DNA of 64,000 bases, from contig CAWISK010000010.1 in NCBI GenBank assembly GCA_963838805.1, forward strand, positions 545,280 to 609,279, written 5' to 3'. Each line of letters starts with the position of its first letter. Within the stretch, counting starts at the first letter, position 1. The translations under genes were made by a program, and so were the position numbers. The DNA comes from CAVRQM01 sp963838805 (GTDB lineage Bacteria > Pseudomonadota > Alphaproteobacteria > Acetobacterales > Acetobacteraceae). Below are positions 53,295-63,672 of the stretch, piece after piece. Under the pieces are notes generated by a model. It worked only from the letters and a program-made list of their open reading frames with translations. It did no database searches and was not told the origin of the DNA.

Positions 53295-53884
53295 GTGAAA
53301 AGCACCCCGACGAGGGGAGTGAAAGAGACCTGAAACCGGATGCCTACAAGCAGTCGGAGCCTTCGGCCGTGCAAGCGGCTGTGGGGTGACGGCGTACCTT
53401 TTGTATAATGGGTCAGCGAGTTTCTGTTGGCAGCGAGCTTAAGCCGTTAGGTGTAGGCGCAGCGAAAGCGAGTTTGAACAGGGCGTTCAGTTGCCGGCAG
53501 AAGACCCGAAACCGAGTGATCTAGCCATGGCCAGGCTGAAGGTGGGGTAACACCCACTGGAGGGCCGGACCCACGCCTGTTGAAAAAGTCGGGGATGAGC
53601 TGTGGCTAGGGGTGAAAGGCCAATCAAACTCGGAGATAGCTGGTTCTCCGCGAAATCTATTGAGGTAGATCGTCATGTGTTTACCCAGGGGGGTAGAGCA
53701 CTGGATGGGCTCGGGGGTCCCAAAGACTTACCAAACCTAACCAAACTCCGAATACCCTGGAGTATAGCGTGGCAGACAGACGGCGGGTGCTAAGGTCCGT
53801 CGTCGAGAGGGAAACAGCCCAGACCGCCAGCTAAGGTCCCCAAATCGTGGCTAAGTGGGAAAGGATGTGGGAATTCCAAAACAA

Positions 53885-53942
<58 letters not shown>

Positions 53943-54002
53943 TAATCAAGAAATCCTGCGCCGAAGATGTAACGGGGCTCAAGCCACGTACCGAAGCTGC
54001 GG

Positions 54003-54455
54003 GTTCAGTGATCAGGGACCAGTGTCCAGTGATCAGGAACGAGGATGTGTGCGGCCGATGGACGTTGAGGAACTCAAGGTCTTTCGGCTGGCCTACGATC
54101 TCTCGCTCGATGTGCATCGGGCGAGCCTGTCGTGGCCGAGAGTGGAGCAGTATGGCGGCGTCGCGGATCAGGTGCGGCGGGCGTCGAAATCCGTATGTGC
54201 CCTCCTGGTGGAGGGTGGTGGCCGGCTGCGCAACTCGCGCGGCGAGTTCAGCCGCTATCTGGTGATGGCGGTCGGCTCGGCGGACGAGGCGCGGTTGTGG
54301 TGCCGCTACGCCGATGCGACCTGGGTTATGCCGATGCGCCCACCACGGAGCGGTGGCGCGCCGGCTTTGCCGAGGCGGCGCGGATGCTGCAAGGACTGAT
54401 TGCACGTCAATCCGAAGTCTCCTGATCACTGGTCACTGGTCACTGGTCACTGTTC
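54003..54455 (+). other. 23S rRNA intervening sequence (IVS) in the helix 45 region
   Basis: The insertion sits between ACCGAAGCTGCGG and GGTAGCGGAGCGTTCCGTAGGCC, which are adjacent in helix 45 of ordinary 23S. Its ends are 35-base inverted repeats (54003-54037 and 54421-54455) with only a few mismatches, built from 7-base units such as CACTGGT. RNase III would cut such a stem and excise the IVS without ligation. It encodes the S23-type protein below. Confidence 0.9.
54058..54425 (+). CDS. Four-helix-bundle protein, S23/IVS type, inside the 23S gene (one frame break)
   Basis: The ATG at 54058 encodes MDVEELKVFRLAYDLSLDVH, VEQYGGVADQVRRASKSVCALLVEG, RNSRGEFSRYLVMAVGSADEARLWCRYA. This is the pattern of IVS-encoded four-helix-bundle proteins (VFxLAYxLSLxVH, DQxRRASKSVxA, EFxRxLxMAxGSAxExRxW). 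After a break near 54306-54312 the reading continues DLGYADAPTTERWRAGFAEAARMLQGLI to the stop at 54423-54425. Total about 122 residues. Its role is unknown; related proteins form pentamers. Confidence 0.82.
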
Positions 54456-54618
54456 GGTAGCGGAGCGTTCCGTAGGCCTGCGAAGGAGAGGGGTGATCCT
54501 CTCTGGAGGTATCGGAAGTGCGAATGCTGACATGAGTAGCGACAAACAGAGCGAGAAACTCTGTCGCCGAAAGTCCAAGGGTTCCTGCGCAAGGTTAATC
54601 CGCGCAGGGTGAGCCGGC

Positions 54619-54651
<33 letters not shown>

Positions 54652-55028
54652 GAACCAGGTGAATAGTCCTGGGCCTGCCGGGCGTGACGGACCGCAAGGC
54701 GTGTCTCCCCTTATCGGATTGGGGGGGCTGCGGCGCGGTTCCAGGAAACAGCCCCGGCGTAGAGACCGTACCCGAAACCGACACAGGTGGACTGGTAGAG
54801 CATACCAAGGCGCTTGAGAGAACGATGTCGAAGGAACTAGGCAAATTGCCCGCGTAACTTCGGGATAAGCGGGACCCGTATCTGGGCAACCAGGTGCGGG
54901 TGGCACAGACCAGGGGGTAGCGACTGTTTAGTAAAAACACAGGGCTGTGCGAAGTCGAGAGACGACGTATACGGCCTGACGCCTGCCCGGTGCCGGAAGG
55001 TTAAGAGGAGGTGTGCAAGCACTGAATT

Positions 55029-55119
<91 letters not shown>

Positions 55120-55373
55120 CGACTTCCCCACTGTCTCCGGCATCGGCTCAGCGAAATTGAATTCCCCGTGAAGATGCGGGGTACCCGCGGTCAGACGGAA
55201 AGACCCTATGAACCTTTACTGCAGCTTTGCAGTGGCATCAGGGGAGAGCTGTGTAGGATAGGCGGGAGGCTTTGAAGCATGGGCGCTAGCTTGTGTGGAG
55301 CCACCCTTGAAATACCGCCCTGAGCTCTTCTGATGTCTAACCGCGGCCGGTCATCCCGGTCCGGGACCCTGCA

Positions 55374-55405
<32 letters not shown>

Positions 55406-55547
55406 CAAACTGTAACGGAGGCGCGCGATGGTGGGCTCAGGCCGGTCGGACATCGGCTGCTGAGTGCAATGGCAAAAGCCCGCCTGACTGCGAGACCGAC
55501 AGGTCGAGCAGAGACGAAAGTCGGCCATAGTGATCCGGTGGTCCCGC

Positions 55548-55583
<36 letters not shown>

Positions 55584-55615
55584 TAGGGATAACAGGCTGA
55601 TCTCCCCCAAGAGTC

Positions 55616-55728
<113 letters not shown>

Positions 55729-55874
55729 GAACGTCGTGAGACAGTTCGGTCCCTATCTGCCGTGGGTGAAGGAGACTTGAGAGGCGCTGCCCCTAGGACG
55801 AGAGGACCGGGGTGGACGCACCTCTGGTGCACCGGTTGTCGCGCCAGCGGCACCGCCGGGTAGCCAAGTGCGGA

Positions 55875-55906
<32 letters not shown>

Positions 55907-56041
55907 ACCCTCCTCGAAACCAGGTCTCCCAGGGGTTCGCCCCGAAAGGGCCGTGATAGACCATCACGTCGATAGGCCGGAGGTGGACGCGCAGCAATGC
56001 GTGAAGCCAACCGGTCCTAATCGCCCGACAGGCTCGAGACC

Positions 56042-56220
56042 AGCTGTCAGCATTCAGCCGTCAGTCGTCAGACAGGCAGCAGAAGCAAGACAGCCCCCAT
56101 CCTGCACAGCAGCCATCGCCAGCGATCAGCAGGCAGGCGCGAGCAGGCAAGCGCGAAGATCGCACAACGCACACCAGAACCTCCGTCCACACAGCAAGAC
56201 AAACGATGTGTTGGCTGGAC
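56042..56220 (+). other. 23S-5S spacer with inverted copy of the pre-23S repeat
   Basis: TCAGTCGTCAGA (56061-56072) is the reverse complement of TCTGACGACTGA found before 23S. The pair could fold into the long processing stem that brackets pre-23S. Confidence 0.55.
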
Positions 56221-56338
56221 GACCTGGTGGCCATGGCGGGGAGAGACCACCCGATCCCATCCCGAACTCGGCCGTGAAAACCCCCAGCGCCCATGATACT
56301 GCGTCTCAAGACGCGGGAAAGTCGGTCGCCGCCAGGTC
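56221..56338 (+). rRNA. rrf: 5S ribosomal RNA
   Basis: About 118 nt. Ends GACCTGGTGG and CCGCCAGGTC pair as helix I. The internal GACCACCCGATCCCATCCCGAACTCGG is the standard 5S loop A-C segment. Confidence 0.95.
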
Positions 56339-56365
56339 CTCCAACCCACACATCCCACTCACCCA

Positions 56366-56442
<77 letters not shown>

Positions 56443-56648
56443 CCGACAGTTAACTTCACTCCGGGTCTCCTGCTGATTATGGGCAGGTCCATCAGATCAG
56501 TTTCGACCATTGGCGCTATTCCAGTTCAAAAGGCCATGGCGTCGCGGGCTGGCCTTGAGCTGTCGGGCGCAGAGCCCCAGGAGCGGCGCCTGCATGGTGT
56601 GCCCCGACGGCCCGGCGTCGGGGGCTGGGTTAACGGATCAGCACTCCA

Positions 56649-56870
56649 ACCCAAATCTGCTGGCGGTTTGGCTGGATGGGTGCCAGGCTTGGTCGGCTCC
56701 GGTTTTCCACTGACCTTCTCTTACGATCCCGCCTATCTCGCGCGACGCGACGCTGTGCCGCTCTTCTCCGCGCCGCCGATGCGCGTGGCCCCCATGCCGA
56801 GGCGTGGACGTTTTTCGACAACCTTCTTCCGGAAGGCGGGCGCCGGCTGACCGCGCAATTGCCGAAGTGA
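56649..56870 (+). pseudogene. hipA-like remnant (N-terminal part of the toxin kinase)
   Basis: Fragments in three frames line up in order with the HipA N-terminal domain: NPNLLAVWLDG, RLGRL, FSYDPAYLARRDAVPLFSAPPMRV and HAEAWTFFDNLLPEGGRRLTAQLP, ending at 56870. FFDNLLPEG is a hallmark of HipA. The kinase domain is absent; IS21 sequence follows. No hipB-like antitoxin gene was recognised in the short stretch upstream. Dead remnant. Confidence 0.7.
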
Positions 56871-56948
56871 CCCGAACGATGCGACCGGGATGAGGCCCAC
56901 GGCCGCCGGATCATCCTTGCGGGCGAGGCACACTACCGGACGGTCGGG

Positions 56949-57194
56949 ATGGCGTTTCCGCAAGGCGGATCATACCCGCGGGCGCGGGCACACGCTCCGC
57001 TGCCTGCTGTCGAGGCGGCCTGCCAGGAGGCGCTGCGCGAGGGCGTCCATTGGTCGGACGCCGTCATCAACATCCTGGCGCGCAAGCGCGACCCTGCACC
57101 TGTGGCCACGATCATGACGCCGGACGCGCTGCGGCTGCGCCATGCGCCTGTGGTCGGTTGCACCCGCTACGACAGCCTCAGGAGGGCCGTGTGA
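56949..57194 (+). pseudogene. istA: istA C-terminal fragment (IS21 transposase)
   Basis: The readable end is AVEAACQEALREGVHWSDAVINILARKRDPAP, then APVVGCTRYDSLRRAV, the usual C-terminus of IS21 IstA. The DDE catalytic core is missing. The stop TGA overlaps the istB start (TGATG), the normal istA-istB junction. Confidence 0.8.
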
Positions 57195-57922
57195 TGGAGC
57201 GTTCCGAAATCCTGACCGCCATGAGCAATCTGAAGCTCTACGGCATGAAGGCGGCGTTCGACGAGATCATCACCACGGCGGTCAAGCGCCAGCACGAGCC
57301 GCAGCGCATCGTGGGCGACCTGCTGACGGCCGAGATCAGCGAGAAGCAGGCCCGATCGATCCGCTACCAGATCACAATCGCCAAACTGCCGCTGGCCAAG
57401 GACGTGGGCGACTTCCAGTTCGGCGATACGCCGATCGACCAGACCTTGGTGCATGACTTGGCGAGCGGCAACTTCCTGGCGCACCAGCGCAATGTCGTGC
57501 TGGTCGGCGGGACAGGCACCGGGAAGACGCACCTGGCGATCGCGCTGGCTCGCGCCTTGATCCGCGACGGCAGGCGTGGCCGGTTCTTCAACGTCGTCGA
57601 GCTGGTCAACAAGCTCGAGGCGGAGGGGCGCTCTGGTCGCCAGGGCCGAATGGCTGAGTATCTCTGCAAGATGGACTTCATCGTGCTCGACGAGCTCGGC
57701 TACCTGCCGTTCGCGCAGTCCGGCGGCCAGCTGCTGTTCCACCTGATCAGCCGCCTCTACGAGCAGACGTCTGTGATCGTGACGACGAACCTGGCTTTTG
57801 GCGAGTGGCCGAGCGTGTTCGGCGACGCCAAGATGACGACGGCACTGCTCGATCGCCTGACCCATCACTGCGACATCGTCGAGACCGGCAACGAGAGCTG
57901 GCGGTTCAAAAACCGCGCCTGA
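57194..57922 (+). CDS. istB: IS21-family helper ATPase IstB
   Basis: 242 residues, intact, from the ATG at 57194. Walker A is GGTGTGKTHLAIALARA and Walker B DFIVLDELGYLPFAQSGGQLLF. Sensor region IVTTNLAFGEWPSVFGDAKMTTALLDRLTHHC is diagnostic of DnaC-like IstB. IstB selects targets for the IstA transposase, which is truncated here, so this copy cannot move by itself. Confidence 0.93.
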   Translation: MERSEILTAMSNLKLYGMKAAFDEIITTAVKRQHEPQRIVGDLLTAEISEKQARSIRYQITIAKLPLAKDVGDFQFGDTPIDQTLVHDLASGNFLAHQRNVVLVGGTGTGKTHLAIALARALIRDGRRGRFFNVVELVNKLEAEGRSGRQGRMAEYLCKMDFIVLDELGYLPFAQSGGQLLFHLISRLYEQTSVIVTTNLAFGEWPSVFGDAKMTTALLDRLTHHCDIVETGNESWRFKNRA

Positions 57923-58243
57923 ACCGCTCCGCACCAGCTGGGTTCCCGACGCGTTGCAGGCGATCTGTGATCTGGACCTTGCCGAGCTCCAGGCAATTGA
58001 ACCGCCGCGTGGATTCGACGCGACTGACAATCCTCTGACAAGGCTCCACCCGGGTGGCTTGCACCGGTGGGTCCACGGGGACCTCCCGCTATGGACTACC
58101 GGCACAAGCAGCAACGTCCCGCCGAAAGAGGTCCCTTTTGGACGCCAATAGGGGGTCCCTTTTCCGTGCCGATTGACAGTTTCGGCATGCGCTGCTGGCC
58201 GCGCGCCGGAATCCCCCGCGACTCTAGTCGGTCCGGTTACGCT
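57923..58243 (+). other. IS21 right end and short gap
   Basis: About 320 bases without genes. It covers the IS21 3' region to its presumed border at 58178, then 65 bases before the stop of the convergent oxidoreductase. Nothing else was seen. Confidence 0.55.
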
Positions 58244-59482
58244 TTAGGCGCGGACGGGACCAGGCCGCCGGCCCGGCTGAACGCGGGCGGTGGAGATCAT
58301 CGGCGTGTCGAAGGTGCCAACCGAGTTGCGACGAGCCGCGATGAGGTCGGAACTCACATCCTCCGCGCGCGCCACGCCACAGAGCCCGAGCACCCGGTCG
58401 ATCTCGCGGCAATAGATGTCCAGCACGTGCGCGACACCCGCGCCGCCTGCCACGGCCAGTCCCCACAGCGCCGGGCGGCCGATCAGGCAGGCGCGGGCGC
58501 CCAGCGCTAATGCGCGCACGACGTCCGCGCCGCGTCGGACTCCGCCATCCAAAAGCAGCGGGATGCGCCCGGCCACCGCCTCGGCCATTGCCGGCAGCGC
58601 CTCGATGGTGGCCGGCGCACCGTCAAGCTGGCGGCCGCCGTGATTGGAGACGATGACCGCGTCCACGCCGCAGGCCACCGCGTCCAGGGCATCGGCGGGA
58701 TGCAAGAGACCCTTGATGATGAGCGGCCCTTTCCAGTCGGCGCGCAGCGCATCGATGTCGGCCCACGAGATGCCCAGATCGAGCAAGGATGCCATCCGCC
58801 CCGCCAGGCTGCGTAGATCGGCGGCCTCGCCCGGCCGTACGTAATTGCCGAAACCGATTTTGGGCAGCTCGCGGCGCATGCGCCACAGCCAGGGCAGCCG
58901 TAGCGCCATGCCCGCCGCCTCGCGCACGGCGAGGCGCGGCGGGATGGCGAAACCGTTGCGGATATCGCGCTCGCGGTTTCCGAGATGCTGGTTGTCGACG
59001 GTCAGCACCAGCGCATCATAGCCGGCCTGCGCCGCGCGCGCGGTCAGTTCGCGGGTAAAGCCGCGATCGCGATAGATGAACACCTGCATCCAGCGCGGTG
59101 CAGCCCCCGTCTCCGCCACCTGCTCCAGCGTGCAGACCGAGCCGTGGCTGAGGCAATAGGCGGTGCCGGCGGCGCTCGCCGCGCGCGCCGCCTCGCGTTC
59201 GCCATCCGGCCAGAACAATCCGGACAGGCCCGTGGGGCCGACAATCACCGGCAGCGCAAGGCGTCGTCCGAACAATTCCACCGACAGGTCGCGCGCGGGG
59301 GCACCGTTCAACGGTCGGGGCAGCAGCGCGATATTGGCGAACGCCGCCTCGTTGCGCATGAGCGTGCGCTCGTCCTCCGCACCGCCATCAGCGAAGTCGA
59401 ACACCATGCGCGGCAGTGCCGCTCGCGCCATGTTGCGCATTGCCTGGACGCTGTGGCCGCGACGCTGCCAGCGTGGCGGCAT
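58244..59482 (-). CDS. FMN-dependent alpha-hydroxy-acid oxidizing protein (lactate/mandelate dehydrogenase family)
   Basis: 412 residues from the ATG at 59482. It has PVIVGPTGLSGLFWPDGEREAARAA, a TVDNQHLGNRERD segment, IIKGLLHPADALDAV (FMN-binding Lys) and the catalytic VIVSNHGGRQLDGAPATIEALP with its His. DGGVRRGADVVRALALGA ends the barrel. Family members oxidise L-lactate, mandelate or glycolate. It is three bases behind the aldo/keto reductase gene and last in a sugar operon, so it could oxidise lactate released from a deoxysugar. That is context-based inference. Confidence 0.92.
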   Translation of the reverse strand: MPPRWQRRGHSVQAMRNMARAALPRMVFDFADGGAEDERTLMRNEAAFANIALLPRPLNGAPARDLSVELFGRRLALPVIVGPTGLSGLFWPDGEREAARAASAAGTAYCLSHGSVCTLEQVAETGAAPRWMQVFIYRDRGFTRELTARAAQAGYDALVLTVDNQHLGNRERDIRNGFAIPPRLAVREAAGMALRLPWLWRMRRELPKIGFGNYVRPGEAADLRSLAGRMASLLDLGISWADIDALRADWKGPLIIKGLLHPADALDAVACGVDAVIVSNHGGRQLDGAPATIEALPAMAEAVAGRIPLLLDGGVRRGADVVRALALGARACLIGRPALWGLAVAGGAGVAHVLDIYCREIDRVLGLCGVARAEDVSSDLIAARRNSVGTFDTPMISTARVQPGRRPGPVRA

Positions 59483-59485
59483 CGC

Positions 59486-60505
59486 TCAACCCGGCACCGG
59501 CGCGTCCGCCGGCAACAGATGCTCGTGCTTGAGCTCCGCCCACAAGGCGGCTGGGACCGGGGCCGCCATCAGTGCCAGGTTGCGCCGGATCTCCTCCGGC
59601 GTTACCGCTCCCGGCACCACCGCACTTACGGCGGGGTGACCCAGCGGGAATTGCAGCGCCGCCGCCGGCAACTCCACGCCGTGACGGCCGCACACGGCTT
59701 CGATCCGGCGCACGCGCGCCAGCATCTCCGGCGGGGCATTGCGATAATTGTATTTCGCACCCGCAACCGTCCCGCTGGCCAGGATGCCGGAGTTGTACGG
59801 CCCGGCGATCAGCAGGCCGATGCCGCGCCGCTCCGCCTCCGGCAGCAGTGCCTCCATGGCCGCTTGTTCCAGCAGGGTGTAGCGGCCGGCCAGCATCATG
59901 CAATCGAAGTCGCCCTCCCGGGCAAAACGCAGGCAGGGTTCCACCTCGTTCACGCCGATACCGATGGCCGAGATCATGCGTTGCGCCCGCAACTCGTGGA
60001 TCGCGCGATAGGCGCCCCCCATCGCCTCGCGGAACCGCCGCTCGTACGCCTCGGGCGAGCCGTGCGTCCAAATGTCCACGTCGTGGATCAGCAGCACGTC
60101 GATGCGTTCGAGCCCGAGGCGCTGGAAGCTCTGGTCGACCGCGCGGCGCGTGCCATCATAGGAGTAGTCCAGCACAGGGCGCATGTTGAGCCCGCCCTGA
60201 AACCAGGAATGATCGACCCGCTCCGGCGCTTCGGGTTCCAGATAGCGGCCGACCTTCGTGGACAGCACGAAATCATGCGCGCGGCCGCGCAGTGCCCGGC
60301 CGAAGCGATGTTCCGAAAGACCCTGGCCATAGAGCGGCGAGGTATCGAACAGCCGCACGCCGCCATGGAGCGCCGCCGCCAGCGTCGCATCCGCCTGCGG
60401 TTCGGGCAGTCGCGCGTAGAAATCGCCGAGCGGCGCGCCGCCCAGCCCCAGCACCGTCACTTCGAGCGGGCTGCGCCCCAGCCGTCGTCGTGCAAGCGGG
60501 TCCAT
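59486..60505 (-). CDS. Aldo/keto reductase, D-threo-aldose (L-fucose) 1-dehydrogenase-like
   Basis: 339 residues with the AKR catalytic set: LFDTSPLYGQGLSE (Asp and Tyr), LSTKVGRYL (Lys) and DVLLIHDVD (His). The layout LGLGGAPLGDFYA...FDCMMLAGRYTLLEQ...VVPGAVTPEEI matches the pyridoxal/threo-aldose/L-fucose dehydrogenase group, which oxidise C1 of sugars to lactones. It follows the sugar ABC transporter with a 75-base gap and is coupled to the 2-hydroxyacid oxidoreductase gene. Confidence 0.9.
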   Translation of the reverse strand: MDPLARRRLGRSPLEVTVLGLGGAPLGDFYARLPEPQADATLAAALHGGVRLFDTSPLYGQGLSEHRFGRALRGRAHDFVLSTKVGRYLEPEAPERVDHSWFQGGLNMRPVLDYSYDGTRRAVDQSFQRLGLERIDVLLIHDVDIWTHGSPEAYERRFREAMGGAYRAIHELRAQRMISAIGIGVNEVEPCLRFAREGDFDCMMLAGRYTLLEQAAMEALLPEAERRGIGLLIAGPYNSGILASGTVAGAKYNYRNAPPEMLARVRRIEAVCGRHGVELPAAALQFPLGHPAVSAVVPGAVTPEEIRRNLALMAAPVPAALWAELKHEHLLPADAPVPG

Positions 60506-60580
60506 GTCGGTCGATCCTAGCGTGAGATGGATGGCAGAGGCGAGGGGCCGCGAGACCCCTGCCCGCGCAGTGTCGCCGCC

Positions 60581-61655
60581 TCAGAGCTGGGCCGGTATCG
60601 CGTTGTCGAAATCCGGGTGGTCCTTGGTGAAGAACAGCATGGCGCTCAGATTGACCGTCGTCGGCGACGGCTCGATCGTGCGCTTGCCGATCGTCGGCAC
60701 GTCCACTTCGGTCCCGCCCACCGGCTTCACCTTGCCGCTCTTGATCAGGATGGCCATGTAGGTCGCGATATAGCCGAATTGTACGGGCTCCACAGCGCGA
60801 ACTGCTTGCAGGTGCCGTTGTCGAGATAGGTCTTCATCGTGCTCGGCAGCGCGAAGCCCGTGGCGAAGACCCGGCCCGAATGGCCGGTATCCTGGATCGC
60901 CTTGTTGATCGCCGGAACGCGAGATGCCGGAGCCGCTGATGAACAGCTTGAGATCCGGATGCGCCTGGATCGCCGAGGTGCCGACCGCGTAGCTCTTGTC
61001 GGGATCGTCATTGGCATAGAGCGTGTCCATGAACTGGATCGACTTGTAGCGTCGGATTGCTGGCGATCTGCTGGTCGAGCGCCTTCTTCTGCGAGATGAA
61101 ATTGGCGACGGTCGGCGTTGGCGCGATCCAGATCGACTTGCCGCCCTCCGGCGCATTCGCCAGCGCACATTCCAGCATGGCCTTCGCCTGGATATCGAAC
61201 GGCGCCATGTTGACGAACAGATCGCGTCCGGGTGGTGCCACGTCGGCGTCGAAGGTCACCACCACGGTTCCGCGGCTGCGCGCCTGGCTCAGCGTCGGCA
61301 CCGGCGCGTTGATGTCGAGCGCCGCCGTGACGATGCCATCGGGATGCTGCGGCAGGATGTTCTGCATCACCTGGACCTGGCCTTCGACGTCGGCGGTCGT
61401 GGTGCCGACATAGGTCTGCTGCGCGCCAAGTTCCTTGCAGGCCTGCTGCCCGCCCGCGCGCCAGCTCGAAGAAGATAAAGCCGGTGAATTTCGGCACGTT
61501 GAAGACGCGCAGCTTCTGCTGCGCTATCGCGACACCGGACACTCCAGCAATGCCGCCGCTGCCGGCAGCGACAATCCGGTGGCCAGCGCCAGCCGCAGCC
61601 ATGCGCCGGCGTGTGATGCTGCCCGCCTCGCCACAGTCCCCGAATCCCGATCGTC
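60581..61655 (-). pseudogene. Sugar ABC transporter substrate-binding protein, rhamnose (RhaS)/LsrB-like, several frame breaks
   Basis: Segments in different frames line up in order as one periplasmic binding protein. A signal-like RRAASHAGAWLRLALATGLSLPAAA is followed by AQQKLRVFNVPKFTGFIFFE. Then come MQNILPQHPDGIVTAALDINAPVPTLSQARSRGTVVVTFDAD...NFISQKKALDQQIASNP, YKSIQFMDTLYANDDPDKSYAVGTSAIQAHPDLKLFISGSG, AINKAIQDTGHSGRVFATGFALPSTMKTYL and FGYIATYMAILIKSGKVKPVGG...DFDNAIPAQL. At least five indels are required. The pattern fits rhamnose/AI-2-type receptors. It could be a decayed gene or poor consensus. Confidence 0.72.
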
Positions 61656-62680
61656 ATCGCAACTCCTCCCGCGCCCCGCTGTCGTATGGCTCCGCCTGCA
61701 GGGCGTGACGACGGAACCTGGCAGGACATTGCACGGGGCCAGCGCCGCCACAGGCGGGGCACTGCGGGATGGCGATGCTGACCATCAGCAGCGTGCCGAT
61801 CACCAGCGTCTGCACCGGCCCGGCAGGTTCGCCAGGCCCATGCCGTTCTTCAGCGTGCCCAGCAGCAGCAGCGACAGCAGCGACGCCGGCGACATTGCCG
61901 CGGCCGCCAAAAATGTCGACGCCGCCGAGCACCACGGCCGTCACCACGAACAGCAGCATGTCGCTGGCGTTGTCGGCCCGCGCCGACTGGAACTGGCCGA
62001 TATAGACGAATGCGGCGAGCCCGGAGATGGCGCCGGCGATGGCGAAGGCGGCCACCTTGACGCGCCGACCCGTACGCCCGAGAACGTCATCGCGACGCGC
62101 GTTCGAGCCCACCATGTAGAGCTGCCTCCCGAACACCGTGACATGCATCACGAAGGCGACGCCAGCAGCGCCACGGCCAGCAGCAGCAGCGACAGCGGCA
62201 GCACAGCCCAGCATCGCCGAACCGAGCCAGATATAGCTGTCCGGGAAATCGGCATAGCCTTCCTGGCCGCCGAGCAGCAGCGCCAGCGCCCGGTAGGCGC
62301 CGATCGCGCCGAGCGTCACCGCGAGTGACGGCAGGCCGAAGGCGACCACCAGCACACCATTCACAAGCCCGGCGAGCGCGCCAGCCAGGACGCACGAGCG
62401 GAAGGGCGAGCCAGAGCGGCACGCCGCTCTCTGACGCGCGGCGAGCAGGATATTGCCGAGTGCCAGGATCGCCGGCAGCGAGATGTCGATCTCGCCGCAC
62501 CACGACACCGTCATCAGGCCGAGCGCGAGCAGCCCGACGACCGCCATCGACTGCTGCAGCGAGTAGGGGATCTGGTCGGGGTCGAGATAGAATGGCGAGA
62601 GCCAGGCTGGCCCAGCCCGCGGCGGCCAGGATCAGCAGCAGCAGCGTCGGTTCCCAGCGCCAGGCGCGGCAGACTGTCAT
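61656..62680 (-). pseudogene. Sugar ABC transporter permease, RhaQ/RbsC-like, frame breaks
   Basis: The ATG at 62680 starts TVCRAWRWEPTLLLLILAAAGWASLALA. After a break the reading continues SMAVVGLLALGLMTVSWCGEIDISLPAILALGNILLA, VLAGALAGLVNGVLVVAFGLPSLAVTLGAIGAYRALALLLGG, KVAAFAIAGAISGLAAFVYIGQFQSARADNASDMLLFVVTAVVLGGVDIFGGRGNV and finally GPVQTLVIGTLLMVSIAIP. This is the order of a ribose/rhamnose-type permease. Several indels are needed and the true stop is uncertain. Confidence 0.7.
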
Positions 62681-62715
62681 CAGGCGCGACCCGGCTGCGC
62701 AGCTTGCGCAGCAGC

Positions 62716-63672
62716 TCATCGCATCCGGCGCTGCAACATCGCGTCGATCACTACCGCCAGCACGATGTCGGCACCCTGGATGAACTCCCGCACGAACTCG
62801 GAGGCTCCCAGCAGCACCAGCCCGTTGTCGAGGGTTGCGAGCGTGACGGCGCCGAGTGCGGCACCGACCACGGTGCCCGAGCCGCCCAGCACGCTGACGC
62901 CGCCGATGACCACGGCCGCAAGCGCCGTCAGTTCGAGGCCCTGCGCCAGATAGGGCACGATCCAGCTCGCCCGGGCCGCCAACAGGAAGCGGCAAGCCCC
63001 GTCAGCAGCCCAGGCCAGATAGGCGCGGAAGACGACGCGCGCGCGCGCAGGCCATAGAACGGCGCCGCCTCCGGGTTGGAGCCGATGGCATAGATCTCCC
63101 GCCCGATCCGCAGGTTGCGCAGAGCACGAGTGCCGCGAGCACGGCGAGGCCGATGCGCAGCACCACCAGGATCGAGACGCCCGACTACATGGCCGCCGCG
63201 ATCCCCGCCACCCAGGGCGGCAGGTCCTTGCCGTTGATCTGCCCGCCGTTGGCATAGAGGAAGGCGAGGCCGCGGAAGATCGACATCGTGCCCAAGCGTC
63301 GCGATGACGGATGGCAACCGCCCGTAGGCCACGAGCGCGCCGTTCACGACGCCGCAAAGCGCGCCGATGCACGACCGGCGCGAGCGCCAAGACCGGCCCG
63401 GCCTCCGGAGAAGACGCGACGATGTCGAGCCCGACATAGGCGGCGAGCGCCACGGTCGAGCCGACCGACAGGTCGTAGTTCCGGGTGATCACGACGATCG
63501 CTTCGGCGCAGGCGACGACGACCAGGATCGCTGCGTTCAAAGCGATCGTGTTCGCGTTGACACGGCTGCGAAATTGGGCGAGGTGAGCGAGAAGCCAGTG
63601 TGAGCAGGGCCAGGAACGCGGCGACGCCCAGCGCCCGTTCTGCAAGGCGAGTGTCAGGCGGCCGGCTTTCAC
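62716..63672 (-). pseudogene. Sugar ABC transporter permease, RhaP/RbsC-like, frame breaks
   Basis: A GTG at 63672 overlaps the ATPase stop. Pieces in order: LALQNGRWASP, NANTIALNAAILVVVACAEAIVVITRNYDLSVGSTVALAAYVGLDIVASSPEAGPV, then IGALCGVVNGALVAYGRLPSVIATLG, LRNLRIGREIYAIGSNPEAAPFYGLRA and LELTALAAVVIGGVSVLGGSGTVVGAALGAVTLATLDNGLVLLGASEFVREFIQGADIVLAVVID. The family is clear but four or more indels interrupt it. Confidence 0.72.

Larger units (their letters stand above)
56949..58178 (+). mobile_element. Truncated IS21-family element
   Basis: The element holds the C-terminal fragment of istA, a complete istB and a non-coding right end. The right end has the repeat GGTCCCTTTT (around 58131 and 58154) and terminates in ...GATTGACA at 58178, as IS21 ends do (5'-TG...CA-3'). 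The left end and most of istA are missing. It borders the hipA remnant. Confidence 0.75.
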
